From NCBI GenBank assembly GCA_030916785.1, contig JAUPVY010000043.1:1-5330 (forward strand): a stretch of DNA of 5,330 nt, written 5' to 3'. Position numbers and translations under genes: made by a program. Under the pieces are notes generated by a model. The model was not told where the DNA came from. It saw only the letters and a list, made by a program, of their open reading frames with translations, and did not search any database. This document shows positions 1-5,204 of this stretch, one piece after another (within the stretch, counting starts at the first letter, position 1; every line of letters starts with the position of its first letter). This DNA is from Patescibacteria group bacterium (GTDB lineage: Bacteria > Patescibacteriota > Minisyncoccia > Phycocordibacterales > DATDWN01).

Positions 1-1
1 T

Positions 2-1945
2 AATAAAATAAAAGATTCTTTGCAGGGTCTACTTTCGGGCGGTATTTTGTCTGGACGTTCAAAGGAAAAATCTCCTACAGAAATAGAATTAGAAGAAGCA
101 CGGGTGAGTTTGGATGAAGCAATGGCCACTTATATTACCGAGAAAAAAATAAAGAAAGACGAAATTATCGATACCTTTGAATCTAAAGCCCAAGAAAAGG
201 AAGGTGGTGGGGTGGCATTGACCCAAGAAGAGGAGGGGGAGATGATTGGTCAAATTAAAATTAAATTATTAGAACAGGCAGAAAAAGAATGGGATTTGTT
301 ACAAGGTAAAATGGCAGAGCTGTCTCTACCAGAAGGTGAGAAAGTTAATAAAATAAAGGAGGTCATGGCCAAAGGTCTCAAGGTTTGGTCAAGGGTTCCT
401 ATGGGAGCACGTTTACTTTTGGCTCCAATCTTGATTGGTACAGGAGTTGGTTTGACTGCGGGTTTGGGTGCTGGTGCTTTGTATGCGGGTACACGTTTAG
501 GGAGAGGTTTGGGTGGTATGGCCGGGTTTCGTATTGCCGGTAGTCTGTATGATAAAAGAGCAGATAGGATAAATGCCGAGGCCAAGGAAGAAACAGCTTC
601 TGGTTATGAAAATTTAGAAAAGTCTTTTGAGGAAAGAGAGGCTGATTACATGAAAGCTAAAGAAGAAGAAGTAAAAAGAAAAAATAGTCAGAGAATAAAG
701 AAAGCAATGGTTATGGTAGGTGCAGGTGCTGGAGCAGGTATTTTGACAGGTTTAGCAGAGTCTGCACTATCTTCTGGCGAGGCAGTAAGAGCGGCTGGTT
801 CTGTGGAGACAGTGAATAAGCCCAAGTTGTCAGTTTCTCCTAAAACATCTTCTTTTGATGGTGTTATAAAACCAAAAACAACTCAAGCATCGGTTCTAGA
901 AGCTGTTTCTGATAAAAAAGAAGTTGGTACCTCTGGGTTGGATGTTGTGAAAGCACCAGTAGAGACTTCGTCAATTCCAATGGCAGTTGAACTAAGTCCA
1001 AAAGGATTTTTGAAAGACATTCACACTCTTAAGGCAAGGATTATACAAGAATATGGTGATAATATTCCTACAGAAATAAAGACAAATATTATAGATAAAC
1101 CCACAGTTGAAATTGCAAAAGAATATGGTTTGTATAAACCGGGTGATGTTAATGAAAGTGCTATAGGTTACGCTGGAGAAAAATTATCACTAGACAGTAA
1201 TGGTCACCTGATTATAGAACGTGTAGATGGTACAAAAGAAATGTTGTCAGGTCTTGGGAGAGAAGGTGTTAAGGCAGCTCTTCCAGAGGTTGATACAAAT
1301 ACACCAAGTGTTCCAACACCAGAAAAGTTAGCAGATGTCCCTGTCGACACTGCGGTCATAGGAAACAAAGTAATGCCAGAGTGGGATTCTAGAAATGTGG
1401 CTGTGGAACATGCAATTATTCCAGATGAACCAAAGATAATACCAACAGTTGATACTACGGGACCAGAGAATTTGGTGTATCAAATACCTCACAAGAATTC
1501 TTTAGTTGATGTTGTTACAAACAATGGAGAGAAAGTTGTAAAAATAGGAGATTTGGCCATAGCTCACGAAAAAGTGTTTGGTGGTGGAAAGATGTTGATG
1601 CTGGATGATATCTATCAAGATGGCCCTAAATATAAAGATATTAGAGAGGCTTTTGCTTTGGCATTTGAAAAAAGTGCTAATGTTGACCAAATTGGTCAAA
1701 ATCCGACAGCGATTGAGTTTGAGGGTGGAAAAATATACATAGTTCAAGGATTAAAGAATGATCCTATGGGTATGAAAGTTCTACTAAATGGAAAAGAGAT
1801 AGCTAGTGGCTCTATGGAAGTAAAGGGATCAGTGTTGGGTCCAAAACTTAAGTTCGACAGTAGTTTGAAAGGGGGATGGTTTTTGGATGACAATGCCTAT
1901 GAGAGAGCTTTTAAAAATGTGAAGAAATTTTTACAAATAAAATAA
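2..1945 (+). CDS. Hypothetical protein with two glycine-rich membrane-like segments; 5' end open at window edge
   Basis: I do not recognise this protein. The frame is open to the left edge: codons 2-19 read N-K-I-K-D-S with no stop, so the true start may lie outside the window. The first possible start inside is TTG at 20, giving 641 residues; residue numbers below count from it. Residues 20-125 are highly charged, rich in Glu and Lys, and helical in character. Residues 132-170 form a glycine/alanine-rich hydrophobic stretch flanked by arginines. Residues 175-228 are again charged and coiled-coil-like. Residues 229-250 form a second Gly/Ala-rich hydrophobic segment. Residues 255-330 are Ser/Thr/Pro/Lys-rich and look like a flexible linker. 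Residues 330-641 appear folded, without a motif I can name. The glycine spacing resembles glycine-zipper membrane helices, so a membrane-anchored protein is an inference. Topology cannot be decided. A 99-residue gene starts 4 bases downstream and is probably cotranslated. Confidence 0.8.
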   Translation, partial: NKIKDSLQGLLSGGILSGRSKEKSPTEIELEEARVSLDEAMATYITEKKIKKDEIIDTFESKAQEKEGGGVALTQEEEGEMIGQIKIKLLEQAEKEWDLLQGKMAELSLPEGEKVNKIKEVMAKGLKVWSRVPMGARLLLAPILIGTGVGLTAGLGAGALYAGTRLGRGLGGMAGFRIAGSLYDKRADRINAEAKEETASGYENLEKSFEEREADYMKAKEEEVKRKNSQRIKKAMVMVGAGAGAGILTGLAESALSSGEAVRAAGSVETVNKPKLSVSPKTSSFDGVIKPKTTQASVLEAVSDKKEVGTSGLDVVKAPVETSSIPMAVELSPKGFLKDIHTLKARIIQEYGDNIPTEIKTNIIDKPTVEIAKEYGLYKPGDVNESAIGYAGEKLSLDSNGHLIIERVDGTKEMLSGLGREGVKAALPEVDTNTPSVPTPEKLADVPVDTAVIGNKVMPEWDSRNVAVEHAIIPDEPKIIPTVDTTGPENLVYQIPHKNSLVDVVTNNGEKVVKIGDLAIAHEKVFGGGKMLMLDDIYQDGPKYKDIREAFALAFEKSANVDQIGQNPTAIEFEGGKIYIVQGLKNDPMGMKVLLNGKEIASGSMEVKGSVLGPKLKFDSSLKGGWFLDDNAYERAFKNVKKFLQIK

Positions 1946-1949
1946 ACTT

Positions 1950-2249
1950 ATGAACAATATTTTATCAAAAGATATCATAGAAGACTGGGGTCTAGGGTCA
2001 CTGCCTCCGGACAAACAGGCTGATGTGGTTGATCGTATGGGGAAAATGATATATCAGGCCGTTTTGGTCAGAGCTCTGGATATCTTGTCCGAAAAGGAGC
2101 AAGAAGAGTTTGACTTGGTTCTGGACAATGATTCCTCCACCCCTCAAGATGTTTTGACCTTTCTTCAGTCCAAAATTCCTACTTTTGACCAGCTTGTAAT
2201 AGAGGAGAGAAATAGTCTGAAACAAGATCTCATGGTTCCTGCTGTATAA
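1950..2249 (+). CDS. Small acidic hypothetical protein, 99 aa (possibly DUF5663-like)
   Basis: The ATG lies 4 bases after the stop of the long upstream gene, which argues for one operon and possible translational coupling. No Shine-Dalgarno sequence precedes it. The protein is acidic and apparently all-helical, with no signal peptide or membrane segment. Residues 18-48 contain a predicted amphipathic helix rich in Asp, Arg and Met. Residues 47-57 are a Glu-rich segment (SEKEQEEFDLV), followed by a helix containing DVLTFLQSKIP at about 67-77 and a charged C-terminal helix. This pattern of an acidic helix pair ending in an FLxxKIP-type motif resembles small Patescibacteria proteins that I recall under the label DUF5663; that is from memory and unverified. 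The function is unknown. It could be a partner of the upstream membrane-like protein. A long hairpin with a U-tract follows and likely ends the transcript. Confidence 0.8.
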   Translation: MNNILSKDIIEDWGLGSLPPDKQADVVDRMGKMIYQAVLVRALDILSEKEQEEFDLVLDNDSSTPQDVLTFLQSKIPTFDQLVIEERNSLKQDLMVPAV

Positions 2250-2265
2250 ACGGCAATAAACTTGA

Positions 2266-2334
2266 CCCGGTAGTAGAACTTGATATAGCAGAGGTTACTC
2301 TGCAAAAAGCTAGAATATCAAGTTCACTACGGGG
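2266..2334 (+). repeat. Long imperfect palindrome (first of two adjacent hairpins)
   Basis: The arms are 2276-2286 and 2315-2325 (GAACTTGATAT / ATATCAAGTTC), 11 perfect base pairs. They are extended by 2270-2274 with 2326-2330 (GTAGT / ACTAC) across a bulged A2275, and by CCC 2266-2268 with GGG 2332-2334. The loop holds a further 6-bp hairpin, 2288-2293 with 2298-2303 (GCAGAG / CTCTGC, loop GTTA), then an unpaired A-rich strand. It begins 17 bases after the upstream stop codon and abuts a second long hairpin. It has no U-tract of its own. It may protect the 3' end of the transcript, be part of a terminator pair, or be a REP-like palindrome. Confidence 0.75.
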
Positions 2335-2335
2335 T

Positions 2336-2419
2336 TTAATGGCGTAGTGAAAAAGGTATCAGATATCCAAAGCGCCCTTGGCGCTATACCTTTTTCTACT
2401 ACCCCATTGACTATTTTTT
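2336..2419 (+). terminator. Rho-independent terminator with very long stem
   Basis: Positions 2336-2359 pair with 2386-2410, giving about 23 pairs with one C-C mismatch (2343/2403) and one bulged T2397. The stem includes an AAAAAGGTAT / ATACCTTTTT block. The tip carries a separate 6-bp hairpin, AGCGCC (2371-2376) / GGCGCT (2380-2385), with a CTT loop. A run of six T follows at 2414-2419, then another five after CC. It lies downstream of the two hypothetical genes and would end their transcript before tuf. The stem is longer than a typical terminator, and its 3' base overlaps the -35 box of the next promoter. Confidence 0.75.
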
Positions 2420-2435
2420 CCTTTTTATCTATTAT
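2407..2435 (+). promoter_or_regulatory. Sigma70-type promoter for tuf-rpsJ
   Basis: TTGACT (2407-2412) matches the -35 consensus TTGACA at 5 of 6 positions, and TATTAT (2430-2435) matches the -10 consensus at 5 of 6. The spacer is exactly 17 bases and T-rich. Transcription would start near 2441-2443, leaving a leader of about 130 bases before the tuf ATG. The -35 box overlaps the 3' base of the preceding terminator stem. This is a prediction from consensus match and spacing only. Confidence 0.65.
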
Positions 2436-2476
2436 TGCTAAGTGTCGCTATTTGCGATGCTTTTATTTATTCTAAC

Positions 2477-2532
2477 GACTAGTTGCTAGGGCACAGTTGT
2501 GTTTCTCGAGAGTTGTGCTTTTGCAATTAGTT
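2477..2532 (+). promoter_or_regulatory. Hairpin in the 5' leader of tuf
   Basis: The outer stem pairs 2477-2486 with 2523-2532 (CTAGTTGC / GCAATTAG core, including G-U pairs). The inner stem pairs 2488-2495 with 2514-2521 (GCACA / TGTGC core, extended by two G-U pairs and one A-U pair). The apical segment contains CTCGAG. The remaining 41 bases to the tuf start are A/T-rich and largely unstructured. A leader hairpin could stabilise this highly expressed mRNA or regulate it; the sequence does not show which. Confidence 0.5.
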
Positions 2533-2573
2533 AAGAATTTAAAAGAGATTTTATTAATTAATCACTAAATATT

Positions 2574-3770
2574 ATGGCAGATTTTGATAGAACAAAGCCC
2601 CATGTAAACGTGGGAACAATTGGTCACGTTGACCATGGAAAGACAACATTAACAGCCGCTATTCTAACCATCTTGAACAGAGAGGGGAATGGTTATTCAG
2701 CGAAATTGAAAGGTGTTGACCAAATTGACTCAGCTCCAGAAGAAAAAGCAAGAGGAATTACTATTGCTCTTTCTCACAACGAGTATGAGACACCTGCGCG
2801 TCACTACGCTCACGTGGATGCTCCAGGACACGCCGATTACATCAAGAACATGATTACTGGTGCCGCTCAAATGGACGGCGCAGTGCTTGTGGTAGCAGCT
2901 ACAGACGGTGTTATGCCTCAAACAAGAGAACACGTTCTTTTGGCAAAACAAGTTGGTGTGCCTAAAATGATCGTATTTTTGAACAAATGCGACATGGTAC
3001 CTGATAAGGAACTTATCGATTTGGTTGAGGAGGAAGTTCGAGAACTCCTTACAAAACAAGGTTTTGATGGCGCCGGTGCTCCTATTATCCGAGGTTCAGG
3101 TTTGAAAGCTCTTGAGTCAAAAGACAATACAGACGAGTGGGCAAAGGGTATTCTAGAGCTTGCAAACGCTCTTGATACATATTTCCCAGTTCCAGAAAGA
3201 GACCTAGAGAAACCATTCCTAATGCCAGTTGAAGACATCTTCTCAATTGAAGGAAGAGGGACAGTGGTTACAGGAAGAATTGAAAGAGGCGTTGTAAAGG
3301 TTGGTGAGGAAATCGAATGCATTGGTTTGAAAGACACACAAAAATATACAGTTACAGGTATCGAAATGTTCAACAAATCACTATCAGAGGGTATGGCAGG
3401 AGACAACGCCGGAATCCTTCTCCGAGGTGCAAAGAAAGAAGAAATTCACAGAGGTCAAGTTCTTGCAAAACCTAAGACAGTTACTCCTCATACAGAATTT
3501 ACAGCTGAGGTTTACATCTTGAAGAAAGAAGAGGGTGGAAGACACACACCATTCTTCTCAGGTTACAAACCACAATTCTACATCCGAACTACAGACGTTA
3601 CAGGAGATGTGACTCTAAACGAGGGAGTAGAGATGGTTATGCCAGGAGATACAGTTACATTCAAAGTTAAACTAGTAGCACCAGTTGCTCTAGAACAAAA
3701 CCAGAGATTTGCTATCCGTGAGGGGGGCAAGACTGTGGGTGCGGGTGTCGTAACTTCAATTGTTGCTTAA
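2574..3770 (+). CDS. tuf: Elongation factor Tu
   Basis: EF-Tu is the cytoplasmic GTPase that carries aminoacyl-tRNA to the ribosomal A site. At 398 residues it has the normal family length and is complete. Domain 1 shows G1 GHVDHGKT (17-24), G2 RGITI (60-64, switch I Thr63), G3 DAPGH (82-86, with catalytic-type His86), G4 NKCD (137-140) and G5 SGLK (175-178). Domains 2 and 3 carry GRGTVVTGRIERG (227-239), GGRHTPFF (321-328), PQFYIRTTDVTG (333-344) and REGGKTVGAGVV (382-393). Two positions differ from E. coli: DCPGH is DAPGH, and SALK is SGLK. The ATG is the start expected from family alignment (MADFDRTKPHVNVGTIGH). No Shine-Dalgarno sequence lies in range; the 20 bases upstream are A/T-rich. 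rpsJ follows after 32 bases, so the two are probably cotranscribed from the promoter near 2407-2435. Neither fusA nor rpsL lies immediately upstream, unlike the classical str operon. Confidence 0.98.
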   Translation: MADFDRTKPHVNVGTIGHVDHGKTTLTAAILTILNREGNGYSAKLKGVDQIDSAPEEKARGITIALSHNEYETPARHYAHVDAPGHADYIKNMITGAAQMDGAVLVVAATDGVMPQTREHVLLAKQVGVPKMIVFLNKCDMVPDKELIDLVEEEVRELLTKQGFDGAGAPIIRGSGLKALESKDNTDEWAKGILELANALDTYFPVPERDLEKPFLMPVEDIFSIEGRGTVVTGRIERGVVKVGEEIECIGLKDTQKYTVTGIEMFNKSLSEGMAGDNAGILLRGAKKEEIHRGQVLAKPKTVTPHTEFTAEVYILKKEEGGRHTPFFSGYKPQFYIRTTDVTGDVTLNEGVEMVMPGDTVTFKVKLVAPVALEQNQRFAIREGGKTVGAGVVTSIVA

Positions 3771-3802
3771 TATATAGGAATTAGTTCCATAAAAACATTA
3801 TA

Positions 3803-4195
3803 ATGACCACAAAAGAAGCCACAGTAAAAAAGACGGTTGCAAAGAAAGCTCCAAAAGCTGCTGGAAAGGTAGCACCTAAATCAGATGCTATTTCAAAATT
3901 ACGCATCAGAGTTAGAGCTTACGAGTACAAAATCCTTGATTTGTCAGTAAAACAAATTATAGATACTGCTCTTCGTTATGATGCAAAAATAGAGGGACCA
4001 GTTCCACTTCCAACAGAGATTAAGAAATATACAGTAAACCGATCATCTTTCGTTTACAAAAATGCTAGAGAGCAATTTGAAATGAGAGTACACAAGAGAG
4101 TTATTGATATTCTAAATCCTACACCTAAAATAATGGAAGCTCTGACAAATTTGTCACTTCCATCTGGAGTCAATATAGACGTGAAGATTATGTAA
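3803..4195 (+). CDS. rpsJ: Small ribosomal subunit protein S10 (uS10) with lysine/alanine-rich N-terminal tail
   Basis: S10 is a protein of the 30S subunit head and, in E. coli, also NusE in transcription antitermination. The core, about residues 32-130, matches the family throughout: KLRIRVRAYEYKILD, GPVPLPT (65-71), the exposed loop near 72-88, and a C-terminal DILNPTPKIMEAL (102-114) ending in GVNIDVKIM. The usual length is about 100-105; here it is 130. The extra 30 or so N-terminal residues are Lys/Ala-rich (about 8 Lys and 7 Ala) and should be disordered. No Met, Val or Leu start codon near the core boundary would give a shorter form, and the ATG at 3803 follows tuf closely, so the tail is probably real. 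The 32-base gap holds a small GGAA/TTCC hairpin (3777-3788) but no usable Shine-Dalgarno sequence. A strong terminator follows, so rplC is not simply the next gene of the same transcript. Confidence 0.97.
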   Translation: MTTKEATVKKTVAKKAPKAAGKVAPKSDAISKLRIRVRAYEYKILDLSVKQIIDTALRYDAKIEGPVPLPTEIKKYTVNRSSFVYKNAREQFEMRVHKRVIDILNPTPKIMEALTNLSLPSGVNIDVKIM

Positions 4196-4200
4196 TAAAA

Positions 4201-4237
4201 AACAAAAAGACCGCCCCAAAAGGGCGGTCTTTTTGTT
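4201..4237 (+). terminator. Perfect 16-bp Rho-independent terminator after rpsJ
   Basis: Positions 4201-4216 and 4222-4237 are perfectly complementary (16 bp), with loop CAAAA. The stem core is GACCGCCC / GGGCGGTC. It is flanked by an A-run on the left arm and TTTTTGTT on the right, so it could also terminate transcription from the minus strand. It begins 5 bases after the rpsJ stop. It separates rpsJ from rplC, which are normally cotranscribed. Confidence 0.93.
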
Positions 4238-4251
4238 ATCTGTAAAAGCAC

Positions 4252-4280
4252 TTGAATAAAAAACAGTTATCTGATACGAT
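4252..4280 (+). promoter_or_regulatory. Extended -10 promoter for rplC-rplD
   Basis: TTGAAT (4252-4257) matches the -35 consensus at 4 of 6 positions and TACGAT (4275-4280) matches the -10 consensus at 4 of 6, with a 17-base spacer. A TG at 4272-4273, one base before the -10, makes an extended -10 element. Initiation near 4286-4288 would fall just at the first leader hairpin. Placement between a strong terminator and rplC supports it; the hexamers alone would be only moderate evidence. Confidence 0.6.
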
Positions 4281-4284
4281 AGCC

Positions 4285-4509
4285 AAATCGCCTAAAGCGA
4301 CTTTTAAAGGGGACTAGCGAAGGGCAATGTTGAGAAAATACTTTCTCATTACTGTCCGCAAAATGTCCCCACAAATAGGAACCTTTTTATTTTAGATTTG
4401 GATGCATTTCGAGACGCAAGCCTCGTTTGCACCAAGCTGTATAAATATACTGCGCGCGAAGGAAACGAAGCGAAGCAACGAAGAAAGGCGCCAAATATAA
4501 ATTAAAAAC
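4285..4509 (+). promoter_or_regulatory. Structured 5' leader of rplC-rplD, candidate autoregulatory RNA
   Basis: This gene-free stretch of about 225 bases folds by eye into three hairpins. P1: 4288-4291 with 4297-4300 (TCGC / GCGA), extended by AAA/TTT across a bulged C. P2: the closing stem GGGGAC / GTCCCC (4309-4314 with 4365-4370), then a 7x7 internal loop, GGGCA / TGTCC with a G-U pair (4322-4326 with 4353-4357), then TGAGAAA / TTTCTCA (4331-4337 with 4342-4348) with loop ATAC. P3: 4397-4413 with 4422-4436, containing TTTGG/CCAAG, TGCA/TGCA and CGAG/CTCG blocks and an 8-base loop. A CGAAG-rich purine segment and an A/T-rich run lead to the rplC start. I could not match it to a known riboswitch or r-protein leader. 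Regulation by L3 or L4 is an inference from position. Confidence 0.6.
4457..4483 (+). repeat. Four short CGAAG repeats upstream of rplC
   Basis: CGAAG occurs at 4457-4461, 4466-4470, 4471-4475 and 4479-4483, inside a purine-rich segment bounded by GCGC (4452-4455) and GGCGCC (4487-4492), which could pair weakly through GCGC/GCGC. The repeats end 26 bases before the rplC ATG, too far to act as a Shine-Dalgarno sequence. They could be a protein-binding single strand or simple sequence drift. Confidence 0.5.
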
Positions 4510-5127
4510 ATGAAATTTATTCTAGGAACAAAAGTTAATATGACTCAAACCTTTGATGACAAAGGTTTGGTACATCCAGTTACAGTCCTTCAATCAGGAC
4601 CTATGGTTGTTACTCAAGTTAAAACAGTTGCCACTGATGGTTACAATGCTATTCAGATTGGTTTTGGCGTAAAAGCAGATAAAAATATAAATAAACCAGA
4701 GAAAGGCCACATGAAAACAGGTAGTTTCAGATTCCTAAGAGAATTCAGAACAGATGAAGAGCCAACAGTAAAAGTTGGAGATTCAGTTGACTTGAGTACT
4801 TTTGCTCCAGGAGATATGGTGGTAGTTTCCAGCATATCAAAGGGTAAAGGTTTCCAAGGTGCCGTAAAGAGACACGGATTCAAAGGAGGTCCTCGTTCAC
4901 ACGGCCAGAAGCACTCAGAGCGTGAGCCAGGTTCTATTGGAGGCGCAGGACGTGATGGTGGACGTGTAGCAAAGGGTAAGAGAATGGCAGGAAGAATGGG
5001 AGGAGACAGAATAACTACAAAAGGATTAACTGTTGTTAGTGTAAAACCAGAAACAGGAGAGATTTTTGTTAGAGGTGCAATAGCTGGAAGAAAGGGAACC
5101 TTGGTGGAAGTTAAAAGTGAAAAGTAG
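4510..5127 (+). CDS. rplC: Large ribosomal subunit protein L3 (uL3)
   Basis: L3 binds 23S rRNA early in 50S assembly and sends a long loop toward the peptidyl transferase centre. At 205 residues it is near the usual 205-215. The N-terminus MKFILGTKVNMTQTFDDKG is typical. YNAIQIGFG (45-53) and the basic stretch SKGKGFQGAVKRHGFKGG (110-127) are diagnostic, followed by PRSHGQKHSEREPGSIG (128-144), KGKRMAGRMG (155-164) and a C-terminal RGAIAGRKGTLVEV. In the loop after GSIG, the sequence GAGRDGGRVAKG is one residue longer than E. coli QNQTPGKVFKG, and the glutamine that PrmB methylates in E. coli is absent. The ATG fits family alignment; no Shine-Dalgarno sequence precedes it, only an A/T-rich run. 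It follows a private promoter and structured leader, and rplD starts 77 bases downstream. Confidence 0.97.
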   Translation: MKFILGTKVNMTQTFDDKGLVHPVTVLQSGPMVVTQVKTVATDGYNAIQIGFGVKADKNINKPEKGHMKTGSFRFLREFRTDEEPTVKVGDSVDLSTFAPGDMVVVSSISKGKGFQGAVKRHGFKGGPRSHGQKHSEREPGSIGGAGRDGGRVAKGKRMAGRMGGDRITTKGLTVVSVKPETGEIFVRGAIAGRKGTLVEVKSEK

Positions 5128-5129
5128 AA

Positions 5130-5198
5130 AGTTATCAAGAAAATGCAAAAAATTATTAATCTAATTACTTTAAACTTTACACTTTAAACTTGATAACT
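5130..5198 (+). repeat. Inverted repeat and tandem direct repeat in the rplC-rplD gap
   Basis: AGTTATCAAG (5130-5139) and CTTGATAACT (5189-5198) are a perfect 10-bp inverted repeat enclosing most of the gap. Inside it, ACTTTAAACTT occurs twice with a 14-base period (5167-5177 and 5181-5191). The word AACTTGATA (5187-5195) also occurs in the first palindrome upstream of tuf (2277-2285). The hairpin ends 6 bases before the rplD start, so it could expose or hide that start. The loop is long and A/T-rich, so stability is modest. Confidence 0.55.
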
Positions 5199-5204
5199 AA
5201 TATT

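Noticed and set aside
2262..2289. Possible promoter TTGACC - 16 bases - TATAGC upstream of tuf
   Set aside because: The -10 matches poorly (4 of 6), both boxes lie inside the palindrome arms, and the transcript would run straight into the terminator at 2336-2419. The promoter at 2407-2435 is better in every respect.
2250..2573. tRNA or mobile-element ends in the gene-free region before tuf
   Set aside because: No T-loop or acceptor-stem pattern of a tRNA is present, there is no transposase fragment, and no flanking target duplication is visible around the paired palindromes.
2918..3406. Minus-strand open frame of 162 codons inside tuf
   Set aside because: It lies wholly within the highly conserved EF-Tu gene, its translation is Ser/Thr/Pro-rich without domain features, and it has no promoter or start context. 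It is a shadow of the tuf reading frame.
4309..4370. P2 hairpin considered as a small SRP RNA, tmRNA or known riboswitch
   Set aside because: The conserved SRP tetraloop region and symmetric-loop sequence, the tmRNA acceptor-like ends, and the core motifs of riboswitches I know are all missing. I keep it as an unnamed leader hairpin.
4371..4395. T-run after the P2 hairpin considered as an attenuator
   Set aside because: The T-run at 4384-4388 starts 13 bases after the P2 stem ends, too far for an intrinsic terminator, and the local AGG/CCT pairing is too weak to act as its stem.
4653..5138. Minus-strand open frame of 161 codons over rplC
   Set aside because: It overlaps nearly all of the confident L3 gene and its translation shows only the low-complexity pattern expected from an antisense frame.
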